DNA of 64,000 bases, from positions 100,291,698 to 100,355,697 of the forward strand of contig CM024758.1 in the NCBI GenBank assembly GCA_014218235.1, read 5' to 3'. The notes beneath the pieces were generated by a model that did no database searches, was not told the origin of the DNA, and was given only the letters and a program-made list of their open reading frames with translations. This DNA comes from Colocasia esculenta. Lineage: Eukaryota; Streptophyta; Magnoliopsida; Alismatales; Araceae. Positions within the stretch are counted from its first letter, which is position 1; each line of letters opens with the position of its first letter. The position numbers were made by a program, and so were the translations under genes. This document shows, one piece after another, positions 22,865 to 34,650 of this stretch.

Positions 22865-25763
22865 TGTAACACCCCGAAAATTTTATTTCCTAGAAAAATG
22901 TGAATAATTTGATGATTAAACATAACTATTATCATGAGATGTAATTAGTCTTAATTTAGGACTTATTAGAGATAATAAATGATATTTCAAGGGTCGTACT
23001 TAGCGGTGCGCACTCCGACAGGGCGACACCAGAAAACTATAACGAAAATAAAATATGAGAACACCATAATTCTTAGAAAAATATCAGAAATATAATATCC
23101 AGAATTGTTGACGTACGATTTCGAGATTAAGCCAATGCAACTATTTTTCAGGCGATTTTTCACCCAGTGGAAAATAAATTCTAAAAATTATAACTAAAAT
23201 CACCATAATTTGTAAAACCATTACATTAGTCTATGGTTGAAGTTTTAATAAAAACAGATCTCGTTTGAATACATTTATATAGTGATTATTGGGCCAGCTG
23301 AATTGTGGGCCATTTACGGTGGTCATTTTCTGGGTAATTTATTTGCCTACATGTTAGGGGCTGTGTGAGCCACCTTACCTGGGTGTGAGGCCTACAAGTT
23401 TGCCCCATAGGTGTAAGCTTTGAAAATCTTGCATGTGAGACATGTTGCTATAGGAAACAAAATGGTATTATCGCAACACCTGGGCGGCCAACGTGCCTTG
23501 GTGCATGGAGCGCTTGGGAGCTTATAAAAGCCCTTCACCAGCCAATGTTCCAATCCTTCTCTCTTCCACCTCGGCTACTTCTTGTTTGGTTTCTCTTTCG
23601 CTTGTGCTCCTGCTGTTGCGGTTGGGCTATTGCCGTTGGAGCTACTTTCTTCTTCTACTGTTACTATTGTTGTGCATACTCCTTGCTGCTGGAGTTGTTG
23701 CCGTGGGAATGTGTTGCTACTTCCACCTTGAAGTAACTGTTGCTACAACTCTGTGGGAACTCTTCTCTTGCTGGGTGTGGATTCATTCGTCAAGAACAAG
23801 TGAAGGTTTATCTGTTAGTTAGGTAGGATTCTCTTCCTTTCTCTACTCTTTTCTTAATCCTTGACTCCACCTTTGTTAAAGAGGTCATGACCTACTTACT
23901 TGTTTTAAACTTGTGAATTCTCTTTTGAACTGTGTATCCATCCCTTATAATCATTTCTAGTTGGGTGTCTGTAGGATTCATCCTCTTTCCTTCTTCTCTG
24001 ACTCTTGTTCTTGAACTAGCCATCAAATTTATGGTTTTAATGTTCAAACTCTTGTTTTGGTTCCATGAATGCCTTTAGTACCATTTTTCCAAGATCATGT
24101 AGGATTCATCTCCCTCTGGTTCAGTTCTATCCTCCACACATGACAAGGAATTCATGATAAATAGACAAGTTGCTATTCCTGTAGTTCTTTTGTTCTTCTT
24201 CCAGTTTTGATACACTTATTCTTGTTGGGAGAAGAACAATCTTGTTCTACTCTAAAAACTGATTCCTATCTTCTTCTCCCATCCTTGATCTTTATACATA
24301 ATAGTAGAGCTTGTTGGAAGTCACAATACCTTTAGAACAGTGTGATTATTTCTGTTCAGATGCTCGGTACTTCATGCCTTGATTTAGATCCATGAAATCC
24401 TTTGAGATTTAGTGTCCATCTTGTAGGAATCTTCCAACAAATCATTGCTATCAAGGTCATACTTTCAGCACTACGCTATGTTTAATTTCTAGCTAGACAA
24501 GTTTGAATTGCAAACCTCCTGTTTCATCTCGCTTGTTTAGCTTATAAACCACTGTGAGCTCTACAATTAGACTCTTCTATTTGATATAAATCATGCCTTG
24601 ATTCATAAGTTCCATGTTTAGAGTTTTTAGAGTGAATACAAAGTCACTTATGAGAGAAGAACTGGCGGCTGTCGACAGACAACTCATAGCTATCGACAGG
24701 CCAGTCTTCCAGAACTTCAAAATAACTGGGACTGTTGCTAGCTGTCAACAGCCATCTTATAACTATCGACAGGTAGACACAAAAAGCTAACCGAGCTCTG
24801 GCTTTTGCTATCTGTCGACAGCCACTTCCTGGCTGTCGACACCCACTGTCCTGACTTGTATTTCAGCAATCTTTCATGTAAGAACTCTTGTTAAAACTTC
24901 ATCCTAATAGCATAGCAATCTACCCCCTATTTACCTTGGTAAATACTATCCTATTACTGCAAAGTTTACCTACATTGTGTGCCTCACTCATCCTTGGATA
25001 ATTCGAGAAGTTATCAACTACGTATGATACCCCGTTGATTCTATTTTCTTGTATTCGGTAACTGAGTTCATAAAACCTGACAACCTGAGAGTTCAAATGC
25101 TTGAACACCTTGTGAGATGTGATTAACTGATGATGACATTTATTGGGTCCTTGGACCCCACCTGACTGAAATGCCTGTGCAAATAGGGCTGGTTCAGTCT
25201 TGGGAGGAGCACCCGAATTTGTCAGTGGCCGCGTGGGGGCAATGAGGACAATGAGATGTCTGGCATTGCATCAATTACTGTTTGATTATGGTCATCACAA
25301 TTCTTGTTCTGTATAACTATTAAATGAGCCAGTTTTGAGTTATATACCTGAGCATACCTTGTGTTTCATTATCACTGTGTTATGCTTACTCTTTTGACAT
25401 TTAATTGTGCTTCTTTGTTATCCGTTCTGCCATTGTCTTAGCCATCATGTATTCATCCTTTGAATTAAGGATTGAGTCCTACTAGGCTAATTAGCTCATC
25501 AAATCGTATTTGTTTTCCAAATTATCTACATTTTTAGAAGGCGGGACATTGGGATTTGAGGGCTGAGAGATCAACCTTTGCGGCGTTTAAGTTTGAATTG
25601 TAAATGGAGAGTCATGTATTACCTGTAGAATGTCAACGAATAATTATTTTTATTTAGTAAAATCCCGAGCAATTTACTGCTCAATTAGTTTAAAGTTTAC
25701 TCTTGACTTCTCATGCGTTCACGTTTAGGCATTTATAGTTATATTAAATGACGGGACGTGACA
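22865..25763 (+). mobile_element. LARD C LTR3
   Basis: 2899 bp. Starts TGTAACACCCCG, ends GGGACGTGACA. TATA box at 23522-23530. CTGTCGACAG cluster at 24669-24842 (six units). It is followed not by a primer-binding site but by gypsy B LTR sequence, so this is the true right end of the array. Confidence 0.9.
24669..24842. repeat. CTGTCGACAG palindrome cluster in LTR3 (six units)
   Basis: Units: CTGTCGACAG, CTATCGACAG, CTGTCAACAG, CTATCGACAG, CTGTCGACAG, CTGTCGACAC, positioned as in LTR2. Confidence 0.9.
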
Positions 25764-27073
25764 GTGACACACCCCAGTAAGGTCGCAATGGGGTCAACTG
25801 AGAACACGACATGGCCTTGTACAGATTGCGACGGCCTTGTCAGTTCGGGCAGGCAGATCGCGACGGGGTATACTGTCACGATCAGATCGCGAATGGAGAT
25901 GCTGTCGTGACAGCCTTGAGAATGAGGCCTATCGGGCCGTCGTGTTCTCAGGTCCTACGCCTGAGTCCGACAGGGAAAAGACATGCCTTGGATTGCGGAC
26001 CAAACTTACCCTATTTTGACACAGGTTCGTTTAGGAAATCATAACTAATCATGTAGTTGATGAAAAATCATGAAACCAGTTGGAAATTGATCTAGACTCA
26101 CATAGGTACTTATAGTAATTTAGAATTTGTAAACGGACAGGGGTTAGACATGCTTTTATCACGGGTATTCATGGTGAACTTGAAACAGTACATAGTTGAG
26201 ATCAACGATTTAATTCGAAGGATAGGATGAATGAAAATTAGGGCTTTTAGGGGCAAAAGAAGCCTAACTATCATCAGTATTTCCCATAAAAATTTCATAG
26301 CATGGGGTTTTGTATACATGGAGATCAAGAATTAAAAAGAGGGTTCGGGGTCATGGTGTTTACAAAACTTCAAAAATTAAGAACAAAAGATTTGCTCGAT
26401 GGAAAAATATGAGACAAGAGGGCTTTGAATCCTGAGATTTAGATCAATACAGACGAAATTGATTTAGTTTTGCTCGTGAGAATGCCTATCTTTGATCATC
26501 ATTTCCTCTTCTAGGGCTAGAACATGAAGAACGGGGTTGAGAGCTTTGAGAAGTTCTTCTCCCCACGAATTCTCCTCTTCCTTGGCCTCTCCTCCTGGCC
26601 TAGAAACCCTTGGCAACGAGCTAGGGCCGTACATGGAGCTTTAAGAGAGTATTTATGTCTCTTTGGTTTCTATTTCCTAATAGGACTCTAACTCCTATTT
26701 AATTCCGAGATTCCCTATTTAATTCCACCCTTCCATGCTTGCAACCTCCCAATTGGGTTAGGAGAGAAATAATTTCGTGGCCAATCTAATTGGGTAGGGT
26801 TAGGAATCCAAATCTAACTCAAATTAGCTATTTAATGCATTAAATACCTCTTTCTATTTAAGTAATAATTAGTTACAAATTTAGGGTATTTTTCTATTAT
26901 TCCCCTTTTAAAAATCTCTATTTTGGCCCACTAATTTCTAATGGGTCCATTTAACGAAGTTCATTACTTCTTTTCATTTAATGGGTTTATTTAATTCTCT
27001 TTTATTTGATTTTCTAATGTTTTTATTTTTATTATTATTAAATTTTTATTTTTCGAAAAATCATGTTGCTACA
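25764..27073 (-). mobile_element. Gypsy B 3' LTR, proximal part (U3 side)
   Basis: It continues the LTR interrupted at 11452 and aligns with about 33289-34650 of the 5' LTR. On the minus strand it begins TGTAGCAACATG at 27073, directly after the polypurine tract AAGAGGGGAGGA. The stretch 25764-25960 carries AGATCGCGAC motifs; it has one fewer tandem unit than the 5' LTR. Confidence 0.9.
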
Positions 27074-27393
27074 TCCTCCCCTCTTAAAAAGAATTTGGTC
27101 CCCAAATTCATATGATCATAATGGAGGGAATGTCTTACCGAAAAGATCGGGGTAGTTATGTCTGATAGTTCCTTCCAGTTCGCATGGCTTCTTCCACTCC
27201 ATGATTTCCATAAGACTTTAACCACGTGAATGTGACGGTTCCTGAGCTGTTGCACCTTCTTTTCTAATATCTTGACTGGCCTTCTTCTATGTAGTGTGTC
27301 CCTGTTCAACACCAACTTCTCGTGACGAATGATGTGTGTAGGATCATATACATATTCTTGAGCATGGAGACATGGAACACATTGTGTACACAT
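27074..27393 (-). pseudogene. Gypsy B pol C-terminus with chromodomain
   Basis: The minus-strand frame ends against the polypurine tract. It contains a segment like RRRPVKILEKKVQQLR followed by HVVKVLWKSW and NWKELSDI. These match the R-x-R-x-V/I-x-x-x-K-x-x-x-L-R-x-x-x-I-x-x-V-K-V-x-W chromodomain pattern of plant chromoviruses (Tekay/Del and relatives). Chromodomains of this type are thought to steer integration towards particular chromatin. A usual Glu before the Trp is replaced and the start is out of frame with upstream integrase, so it is not functional as read. Confidence 0.75.
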
Positions 27394-28885
27394 GCCAGAT
27401 CCGGTGGCAACGCCAGTCGGTATGCAACCTCACCAATCCTTTCAAGTACTTCAAAAGGACCGATAAATCTAGGACTGAGCTTTCCTTCACACCAAATCTT
27501 TGGATCTCACGAGTAGGTGACACCTTTAAGAATACATGATCACCGACTTGGAATTCTAAGTCCCACCTTTTTTTGTCGGCATAGCTCTTTTGTCTGGACT
27601 GAGCAGTCTTAAGCTGGTCTCTAATCTCCTGAATGTCCCGAGTTGTATTTTGCACCATGTCTAGGCCTAGCCATTGCTGTTCTCCCACCTCATTTTAGCA
27701 TGCAGGAGATCTACAATTTCTTTCGTAGAGTGCTTCGAACGGTGCCATCTTAATACTCGCCTGGTAACTGTTGTTATAGGCGAACTCAATAAGGGGTAGG
27801 TGCTCATTCCAATATCCTTGGAAGTCTATAGTGCACGCTCTCAACATGTCTTCCACTATTTGGTTGGTTCTTTTAGTTTGCCCATCAGTTTGTAGGTGGA
27901 AGGCGGTACTAAAGTTGAGTTTAGTACCCAGTGCACCTTACAGTCCTTTCCAAAAATGAGATGTAAATCTGGATCTCGATCCAAGACTATGGATGATGGA
28001 ACTCCATGTAGTCTTACAATCTCTTTGACATATAAAGCAGCTAGTACTTCTACCGACCACTTACACTTTATGGCTAGGAAGTGGGCAGATTTGGTTAGTC
28101 GGTCGACAATGACCCATATGGCATCGAGTCCACCACGAGTCTTGGGTAAACCATGATGAAGTCCATGCAATGCTTTCCCATTTCCATTCGGGAATATCTA
28201 GCGGTTTGAGTACACCAGCAGGGCGCAAGTGTTCCACTTTTACTTGTTGGCAAGTAAGGCAGTGTGCGGCATGTTCAGCTACCTCTCTCTTCATGTTCGG
28301 CCACCAAAACGTTCTTTTCATGTCTTGATACATTTTGGTACCTCCCGGGTGGATAGTGTACTTTGTCTTGTGAGATTCATCCATTAGCTTCCTCTTCAGT
28401 TCTTCATTATCGGGGACACATGTCCTCCCTTGGAACACCAGTCTTCCATCCTCAGTTATAGCAAAGTCTGGTCTTTCGGTTAAGGTTTCCTTGATGCGAA
28501 CTAAGAATGGATCATTATCTTGTTGGGTTTTAATCTCTTCCTGCAAGTCGGATTGAATCTTGATATTGGCAATCAAGACTCGATCATCTCTATGTTCAAT
28601 AGTTAAGTCTAACCTTTCGAATTGTTCTAGTAGTTGCATCTCGCCAAGGACTAGACTTGAAACAGATGCCATTGGCTTCCTACTAAGAACATCAGCCACG
28701 ACATTACCCTTTCCTGAATGGTATTGGATGTTGAAGTCGAAATCCTTCAGATATTCTAGCCATCTTCTCTGTCTCATGTTGAGTTCCTTCTGGGAGAATA
28801 AGTACTTCAGGCTTTTATGGTCTGAGTAGACAGTGAATTTCTCACCATACAAGTAATGTCTCCAGATCTTCAAGGCGAAGACCAC
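27344..28885 (-). pseudogene. Gypsy B RNase H end and integrase
   Basis: The block 28885-28061 starts with the C-terminal half of RNase H (YSDHKSLKYLFSQKELNMR, then DVLSRKP). It leads into integrase with the zinc-binding region (HPGGTKMYQDMKRTFWWP ... CLTCQQVK). The catalytic core continues in another frame at 28170-27856 (IVDRLTKSAHFLA; LHGVPSSIVLDRDP). The C-terminal region is at 27688-27344 (SYADKKRWDLEFQVGDHVFL), typical of gypsy integrase before a chromodomain. At least two frameshifts separate the parts. Integrase would join the cDNA to host DNA; this copy is dead. Confidence 0.85.
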
Positions 28886-30218
28886 GGCAGCCTACTCTAG
28901 ATCATGCACAGGGTAGTTGACTTCATGCGTCTTCAATTGTCTTAAAGAATAACCAATAACCTTCTCCTTTTGCATCAATACACAACCTAGCCCAATCCCT
29001 GAGGCATCGGTGTAGACAGAGAAACCTTCTCCCTCTATTGGCAGAGCGAGAACAGGTGCTGAGGTAAGACAATCTTTAAGACTTGGAAACTTTTCTCACA
29101 CTCATTACTCCAGGAGTATGGATTCTCCTTTCGTGTTAGTCGTGTGAAAGGAAAGGAAATCTTGGAGAAGTCCTTAATGAACCGCCTATAGTAGCCAGCC
29201 AGTCCTAAGAAGTTTCTGATTTCTATGACATTGGTTGGTCTCTCCCAATTGAGTATAGCTTCGACTTTGGAGGGATCAACTGAGATGCCGTCCTTTGAAA
29301 TGACATGGCCCAAGAAGGACACTTCTTCGAGCCAGAATTCACACTTGCTTAGCTTTGCGTACAGTTTGTTGTCTCGTAAGACTTGCAGTGCAATCTTCAG
29401 GTATTCTTCATGCTCTTCCATAGTCTTTGAATAAATGAGGATGTCGTCGATGAAGACGACCATGAACTTGTCGAGGTATGGTCGATATATGTTGTTCATG
29501 AGTTGCATGAAGGCTGCAGAGCATTGGTTAGACCAAAAGGCATAACAACGAATTCATAGTGTCCATACTTGCTCCTGAAAGCCATTTTGAAGATATCGTC
29601 ATCCTTGATCCTCATTTGGTGATAGCCAGATCGAAGATCGATCTTGGAGAAATATTGAGCTCTCAATATTTGGTTGAATAGTTCATCGACCTTGGGCAAT
29701 GGGTATTTGTTCTTGATGGTGAGCTGATTGAGTTAACGATAGTCGATGCATAGTCTCATCGATCCATCTTTCTTCTTAACGAATAGCACAGGTGCTCCCT
29801 ATGGGGAAGTGCTTGGTCTGATGAACCCCTTCTCTAATAGCTCCATCAGCTGCATCTTCAATTCCTTTAACTCGGCAGGTGACATCTGGTACGGTTGTCG
29901 TGATACCGGGGCAGCTCCAGGGATCAACTCTATGGCGAAGTTGACATCTCGTTCCAGGGGAATCCCTGGCAAATCTTCAGGAAACACATCGGGGAAATCC
30001 TGGACTATGTGGATGTCTTCTATCTTAGAACACTTCTTTTCAATTACTACGGCCGCAAGGAAAGCAATGCAACATTTCCTCATCATGTTATGGGCATTTA
30101 TGGCGGAGATTAGAGACATCCGTCTCTTATGCCTAATCCCAAAGAATGCCAATTTAGGAAAGTCACTAAATGTCACCCTTCCTTTCTTACAATAGACACT
30201 TGCCCCATAAGTGGACAA
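28886..30218 (-). pseudogene. Gypsy B reverse transcriptase and start of RNase H
   Basis: Minus-strand blocks 30218-29799, 29699-29496 and 29508-29035. The first has the lead-in DFPDVFPEDLPGIP and PYQMSPAELKELK. The second has [15 protein letters not shown] and [11 protein letters not shown]. The third has the catalytic [11 protein letters not shown] (the Y/F-x-D-D box) and [17 protein letters not shown] of the connection domain. RT residues appear intact, but the reading frame is broken in several places. The RNase H start (29034-28886) is decayed. Confidence 0.9.
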
Positions 30219-30587
30219 CTAGTCGGCTCCTAAGATTACATCATAGCCTTCCATGGGCATACACACCAGGTCGGCTTTTAGGTTATGGGATCCGATCATT
30301 ACATCGGCAGAGGGAATGTATTTGTTCAATTTCTCCTTTTCTCCTAGTGGCGTTGTGACAGAGAACTCACAACCCATAGATATAGGTTTTGCAGTCAGGG
30401 TATCAGCAAAGTTTTGAGATATAAATGAATGAGTTGCTCCAGTATCAAATAAAACCAAGGCTGATAAGGAGAAAACTTGTAGGGTACCTTCTGCCACGCC
30501 ACCTTCCTCAGTGGGCTCTTCATTGTGCAGGGCTTGTAGTCGGCCCTGTTTCATAGGCGCATTAGGGCGCCTCTCATGTTCTTTCAA
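30219..30587 (-). pseudogene. Gypsy B aspartic protease region
   Basis: The minus-strand block contains VLFDTGATHSFIS, the D-T/S-G-A active-site box of retroviral-type aspartic proteases, and YDVILGAD near its end. It would cleave the Gag-Pol polyprotein. It follows the gag zinc knuckle without a gap. The downstream RT is reached through a stop near 30219. Confidence 0.85.
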
Positions 30588-31480
30588 TAGCGGGCACTCG
30601 GGGATGTGGTGCTTACGGCTTCCATAGCGTAGACATGCGCTGGCTTTCCTCCAGCACTCGTCAGCAGTGTGACCTGGCTTGTCACAGTGCTTGCAATTAC
30701 TTTTTGTTGGAGTGTTGGGGACAATAGCTTTAGGTTTCCTTTCTTAGCTGGGTCCCTCCGTGATGTTGAAGGGATGCTTCTTGCCATTGTTCGGCTTAGC
30801 AGATGATTGACCAGAGGTCATTTCCTTCTTCACGAACTTCCCTTTGATACGGTCGGTGAAGTCCGTAGCATCTTCCAGTAGTTGGGCCTTCTTCACCATC
30901 TCGGCGTAGGTCTGGATGTCGAGAGGTGCCAGCTGGGTAATGTACTGAGGCTTAAGGCCATTGAGGAAGCGCTTAGCCTTCATTCTCTCCATATTTACCA
31001 GGTGTTCGGCATACCTTGCCAGTCTAGAGAACTGGGCTTTATACTCGGCCACTGTCAGGCTCCTCTGCTTAAGAGCAGCAAATTCCGTAGCCTTCCTTTC
31101 TTGGACACACTCCGAGAAGTATTTGGAATTAAAAGCTTCTTTGAATTCGGCCTAAGTGAACAACCCATTCGCTCGGGTTGCTTCCATAGACTCCCACCAA
31201 GTGCGGGCGTCTTTTCAAGTTGAAATGTGGCTAGTAGCAGCTTATCCCCCGCTGCACGTTGCATAACATAGAAAATCCTTTCTGTTTCCTTTAGCCAGTG
31301 TTCGGCTTCATCCGGATCCGTGGATCCACTGAACCTAGGTGGGTTCAGACTCCTGAAGTTACGATGCAGGTCACCTGCACCACCACGATTACCACCTGCT
31401 TGGGTTTCTTGCATGATTGCGCGCGTCAGTTCTTGAATAGTCTGTTGTATGCCCCTCATTTGAGCATGTTCAGCAGTCAT
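30588..31480 (-). pseudogene. Gypsy B gag (capsid and zinc knuckle)
   Basis: It starts with ATG at 31480-31478, about 185 bases after the primer-binding site. The capsid part carries NPPRFSGSTDPDEAEHWLK, typical of chromovirus Gag. After a frameshift near 31055-31200 it continues with FLNGLKPQYITQLAPL. A complete CCHC knuckle, CKHCDKPGHTADEC, lies around 30655-30700. Two frame changes break the gene. Gag would package the RNA into particles. Confidence 0.85.
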
Positions 31481-31664
31481 CTTGATTGCTTAGTTCCTAT
31501 AAAAATAACTTATTGTCATGAAATTGGTGTGGAATTAAATTTGTGTGTGTGTGAGTTCATTTTAGCTATTTACCCTTGGCTCTAACCACAACTCACATAG
31601 GTAGGATAATTGACTCTAGTCGAGGTAGGTTAACCTAGATCATCCTATACTTAAGAATAACCTA

Positions 31665-31677
31665 GGCTCTGATACCA
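31665..31677 (-). other. Primer-binding site of gypsy B
   Basis: On the minus strand TGGTATCAGAGCC follows the 5' LTR end (…ACATGACA) after a six-base spacer; it is complementary to the initiator Met-tRNA 3' end. Confidence 0.85.
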
Positions 31678-32129
31678 CAAAACTGTCATGTCTCGACGTG
31701 GAATATCGGAACGTTAGGCAGTTGCAAGTAAACAAGTACATAGCAAGTACTAGACATCAAACCATTGAACAAAATTAAATACTAAAGCAAATTCTTCTCA
31801 TTAATAACTTTTCAAATGTCTAGTTACAACCACTAATATCAGAGCCATTCTATAGGGCCCAATTACATTGAAATAAAAGTAAAAGACTAAACTAACACTC
31901 TAATCATAATACTAAGACACTAGGGTACTCATGACTTCACTCCTGGTCGTTCCCGTCCTCTTGAGTGTATGTGTCATCCTCGGTTTCACCTGAGAACACA
32001 ACGACAAATAATGCAGGGTGAGCGATAACGCCCAGTAGGACTTAAATCTCAATAGTCAAGCATGCTTTAAATGATTAATGTATTAAAAGGCAGAGTAACT
32101 GATGATAGAGCGAGAGAGTCAAGTAAAGA

Positions 32130-32340
32130 TAGCAGGATAGTGCATGATGGAAATAGCACAAGCTTTCTAAGTATAGCACAAGCGTCGAGTATAGCACAAA
32201 TAGCAAGATGGCCATAGCACAAATAGCAGAAAGTATAGCAATAGCACAATGGGTATAGTATAACATTTTTGTCAATAGACAACGAGAGAACATAGCACTT
32301 TTGATTGTCATTTAGATAGTCGAGATAGATAGCACTCGAG
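32130..32340. repeat. ATAGCACAA repeat array in gypsy B 5' LTR
   Basis: Counterpart of the array at 10291-10500, in the same position relative to the TATA box, with a few point differences. Confidence 0.85.
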
Positions 32341-32420
32341 TATAATGTCAAACACTCTGATCATTTAACTCCCATGGGCACTAGCACTTTCGGGCGCACA
32401 TCCCAGGACCAGATCGGGCC

Positions 32421-32429
32421 CTTTATATA
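32421..32429 (-). promoter_or_regulatory. TATA box of gypsy B 5' LTR
   Basis: TATATAAAG on the minus strand, conserved with 10583-10591; the promoter expected to drive the element's RNA. Confidence 0.7.
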
Positions 32430-33283
32430 TTGCCAGGATTAGTTATATTGTTTATCTTTAGACAATCAGTCAACGACCAATAGAGAGTACTAAAAAATAG
32501 ATGAGAGTACAAGATGAATAGACGAGATAGTAAAGTGAATGTGAATAGATGAGCGAGTAGAGTACAGATGAGAGCTAGTGGACATTGCACGTAATACGTC
32601 AAGTAAACAGGCGATAGTAATAGTTGCACAACACGCGCACTTAGTGTTGGCAGTCAGGTGGAACTCATGACCCTTCCACTGGCCATGTTAAGCACAGGTC
32701 CAGAGGTTCGGCGTGATTCAAGATAAGAGCGAACTTCTAATAGTCGTTTAGACCATATTGATCCCTAAAGGGTGTAATAGGTGTTAGGGTACAACCGACT
32801 CGTCGACCATGCAGGAATCCATGGACAGAAGAGACTTACAGAGGCCTTGAACAAGGATTCACTAGTCCGACAGAAGGAGTATCCGACGGAGAGTTCGTCC
32901 AAGTCAAGAGAGAGTGTGTAAATAGAAACAAGTGCTCGACGTTCTAGAAGAATTCTAGAACAGTGGAGCGTCGATAACGATATTCCCAAAACATCGCAAG
33001 AAAACGTAGACAAGTCTATTTAAAATATGGCAATTTAATTACATAAATTACCATATACATTATGAAATGTTTTCATGCCGAATTAAGCCAAATTGGATGG
33101 TTTAAGTGTGTGCATGTGTCATGAAATTGTAGATAGAAAAAGATCATGTGCATGTATTTTAATCACACATAAATGTTTAATTTATGACAAGTGTATTTTC
33201 TGTGTGTATGTCTGTTAACCAAGTGTACAAGCACTGTAGAGAGTCAGAGCATCGAAAATTGAGGGTTTCCATGCAAAAATCTG

Positions 33284-33490
33284 AGATCGCGACGCACCCC
33301 AGTAAGGGTCGCGACGGGGTCAACTGAGAACGTGACATGCCTTGTATAGATCACGATGACCTTGTTAGTTCGGGCAGGCAGATCGCGATGGGGTCGCTTG
33401 AGGGTCGTAACGGGCTCGTCAGATCGGGTAGGCAGATCGCGACGGGGTATACTATCGTGATCAGATCGCGACGAGAGATGCTGTCACGAA
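33284..33490. repeat. AGATCGCGAC motif cluster in gypsy B U3
   Basis: The motif AGATCGCGAC or variants (AGATCACGAT, AGATCGCGAT, GGTCGCGAC, GGTCGTAAC) recurs about eight times in 200 bp. This LTR has an extra unit of roughly 55 bp (about 33380-33438) compared with the 3' LTR (25764-25960), so the block grows by tandem duplication. Confidence 0.8.
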
Positions 33491-34650
33491 AGCCCTAAGA
33501 ATGCGGCCTATCAGGCCGTTGTGTTCTCAGGTCCCGCACCTGAGTCCGATAGGGAAAAGACATGCCTTGGATTTCGGACCAAACTTACCCTATTTTGACA
33601 CAGGGTCATTTAGAAAATCATAACTACTCGTGTAGTTGATGAAAAATCATGAAACTAGTTGCAAATTGATCTAGACTCACATAGGTACTTACAGTAATTT
33701 GGAATTTGAAAACTGACAGGGTTTAGACATGCTTTAATCACGGGCATTCATGGTGAACATGAAACAGTACATAGTTGAGATCAACGATTTAATTCGCAAG
33801 ATAGGATGGATGAAAATTAGGGCTTTCAGGGGCAAAAGAAGCCTAATTATCATCAATATTCCCCATAAAAATTTTGTAGCATGGGGTTTAGTATACATGG
33901 AGATCAAGAATTAAAAAGAGGGTTCAGGGTCATGGTGTTTACAAAACTTCAAAAAATTAAGAACAAAAGATTTGCTCGATGGAAAAATATGAGACAAGAG
34001 GGCTTTGAATCCTGAGGTTTAGATCAACCTACAGACGAAATTGATTTAGTTTTGCTCGTGAGAATGCCTACCTTTGATCATTTTCCTCTTCTAGGGCTAG
34101 AACTTGAAGAACGAGGTTGAGAGCTTTGAGAAGTTCTTCTCCCCACAAATTCTCCTCTTCCTTGGCCTCTCCTCCTGGCCCAGAAACCCTTGGCAACGAG
34201 CTAGGGCCGGCCATGGAGCTTTAAGAGAGTATTTGTCTCTTTGGTTTCTATTTCCTAATAGGACTCTAACTCCTATTTAATTCTGAGATCCCTATTTAAT
34301 TCCACCCTTCCATGCTTACAACCTCCCAATTGGGTTAGGAGAGAAGTAATTCGTGGCCAATCTAATTGGGTAGGGTAGGAATCTAAATCTAACTCAAATT
34401 AGCTATTTAATGTATTAAATATATCTTTTCTATTTAAGTAATAATTAAGTTACGAATTTAGGATACTTTTCTATTATTCCCCTTTTAAAAATCTCTATTT
34501 TGGCCCACTAATTTCTAATGGGTCCGTTTAACGAAGCCCATTACTTCTTTTCATTTAATGGGTTTTATTTAATTCTCTTTTATTTGATTTCTAATTACTT
34601 TTATTTTATTATTATTAAATTTTATTTTTCAAAAAATCCAGGTTGCTACA

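Larger units (their letters stand above)
11453..25763 (+). mobile_element. 'LARD C': non-coding LTR element with three LTRs and two internal regions
   Basis: The order is LTR1 (11453-14329), internal 1 (14330-17122), LTR2 (17123-20066), internal 2 (20067-22864), LTR3 (22865-25763). LTRs begin TGTAACAC and end GACGTGACA or a close variant. Each internal region starts with a Met-tRNA primer-binding site and ends in a polypurine tract, with no gag or pol between. This is a large retrotransposon derivative that must borrow proteins. It splits the 3' LTR of gypsy B. The intact target in the partner LTR reads GCGAC (33289-33293). The right flank here is GTGAC; the left is GCAGT, so a decayed 5-bp duplication is plausible. 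Confidence 0.85.
9848..34650 (-). mobile_element. Ty3/gypsy chromovirus 'gypsy B', complete but interrupted
   Basis: Minus strand: 5' LTR 34650-31684, primer-binding site 31677-31665, gag from 31480, protease, RT, RNase H, integrase and chromodomain to about 27074, polypurine tract, then the 3' LTR from 27073 to 25764 and on from 11452 to 9848. The 3' LTR is split by LARD C (11453-25763). The rejoined 3' LTR would be 2915 bp against 2967 bp for the 5' LTR. The difference is largely an extra tandem unit in the CG-rich block of the 5' LTR. The element sits in SIRE-A ORF2. Flanking pentamers (about 9842-9846 agaag; 34651-34655 agtag) match 4 of 5, only tentatively a target duplication. Confidence 0.85.
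31684..34650 (-). mobile_element. Gypsy B 5' LTR (intact, 2967 bp)
   Basis: On the minus strand it runs from TGTAGCAACCTGG (34650) to ...GAGACATGACA (31684). It carries the CG-rich AGATCGCGAC block (33284-33490), a TATA box (32421-32429) and the ATAGCACAA array (32130-32340). It is the uninterrupted reference for the split 3' LTR. The small open frames in it are not genes. Confidence 0.9.

Noticed and set aside
27896..28156. Plus-strand open frames within gypsy B pol (also 28560-28829, 29225-29434, 29746-30195, 30882-31223)
   Set aside because: These are antisense shadows of clear minus-strand gag and pol coding sequence.
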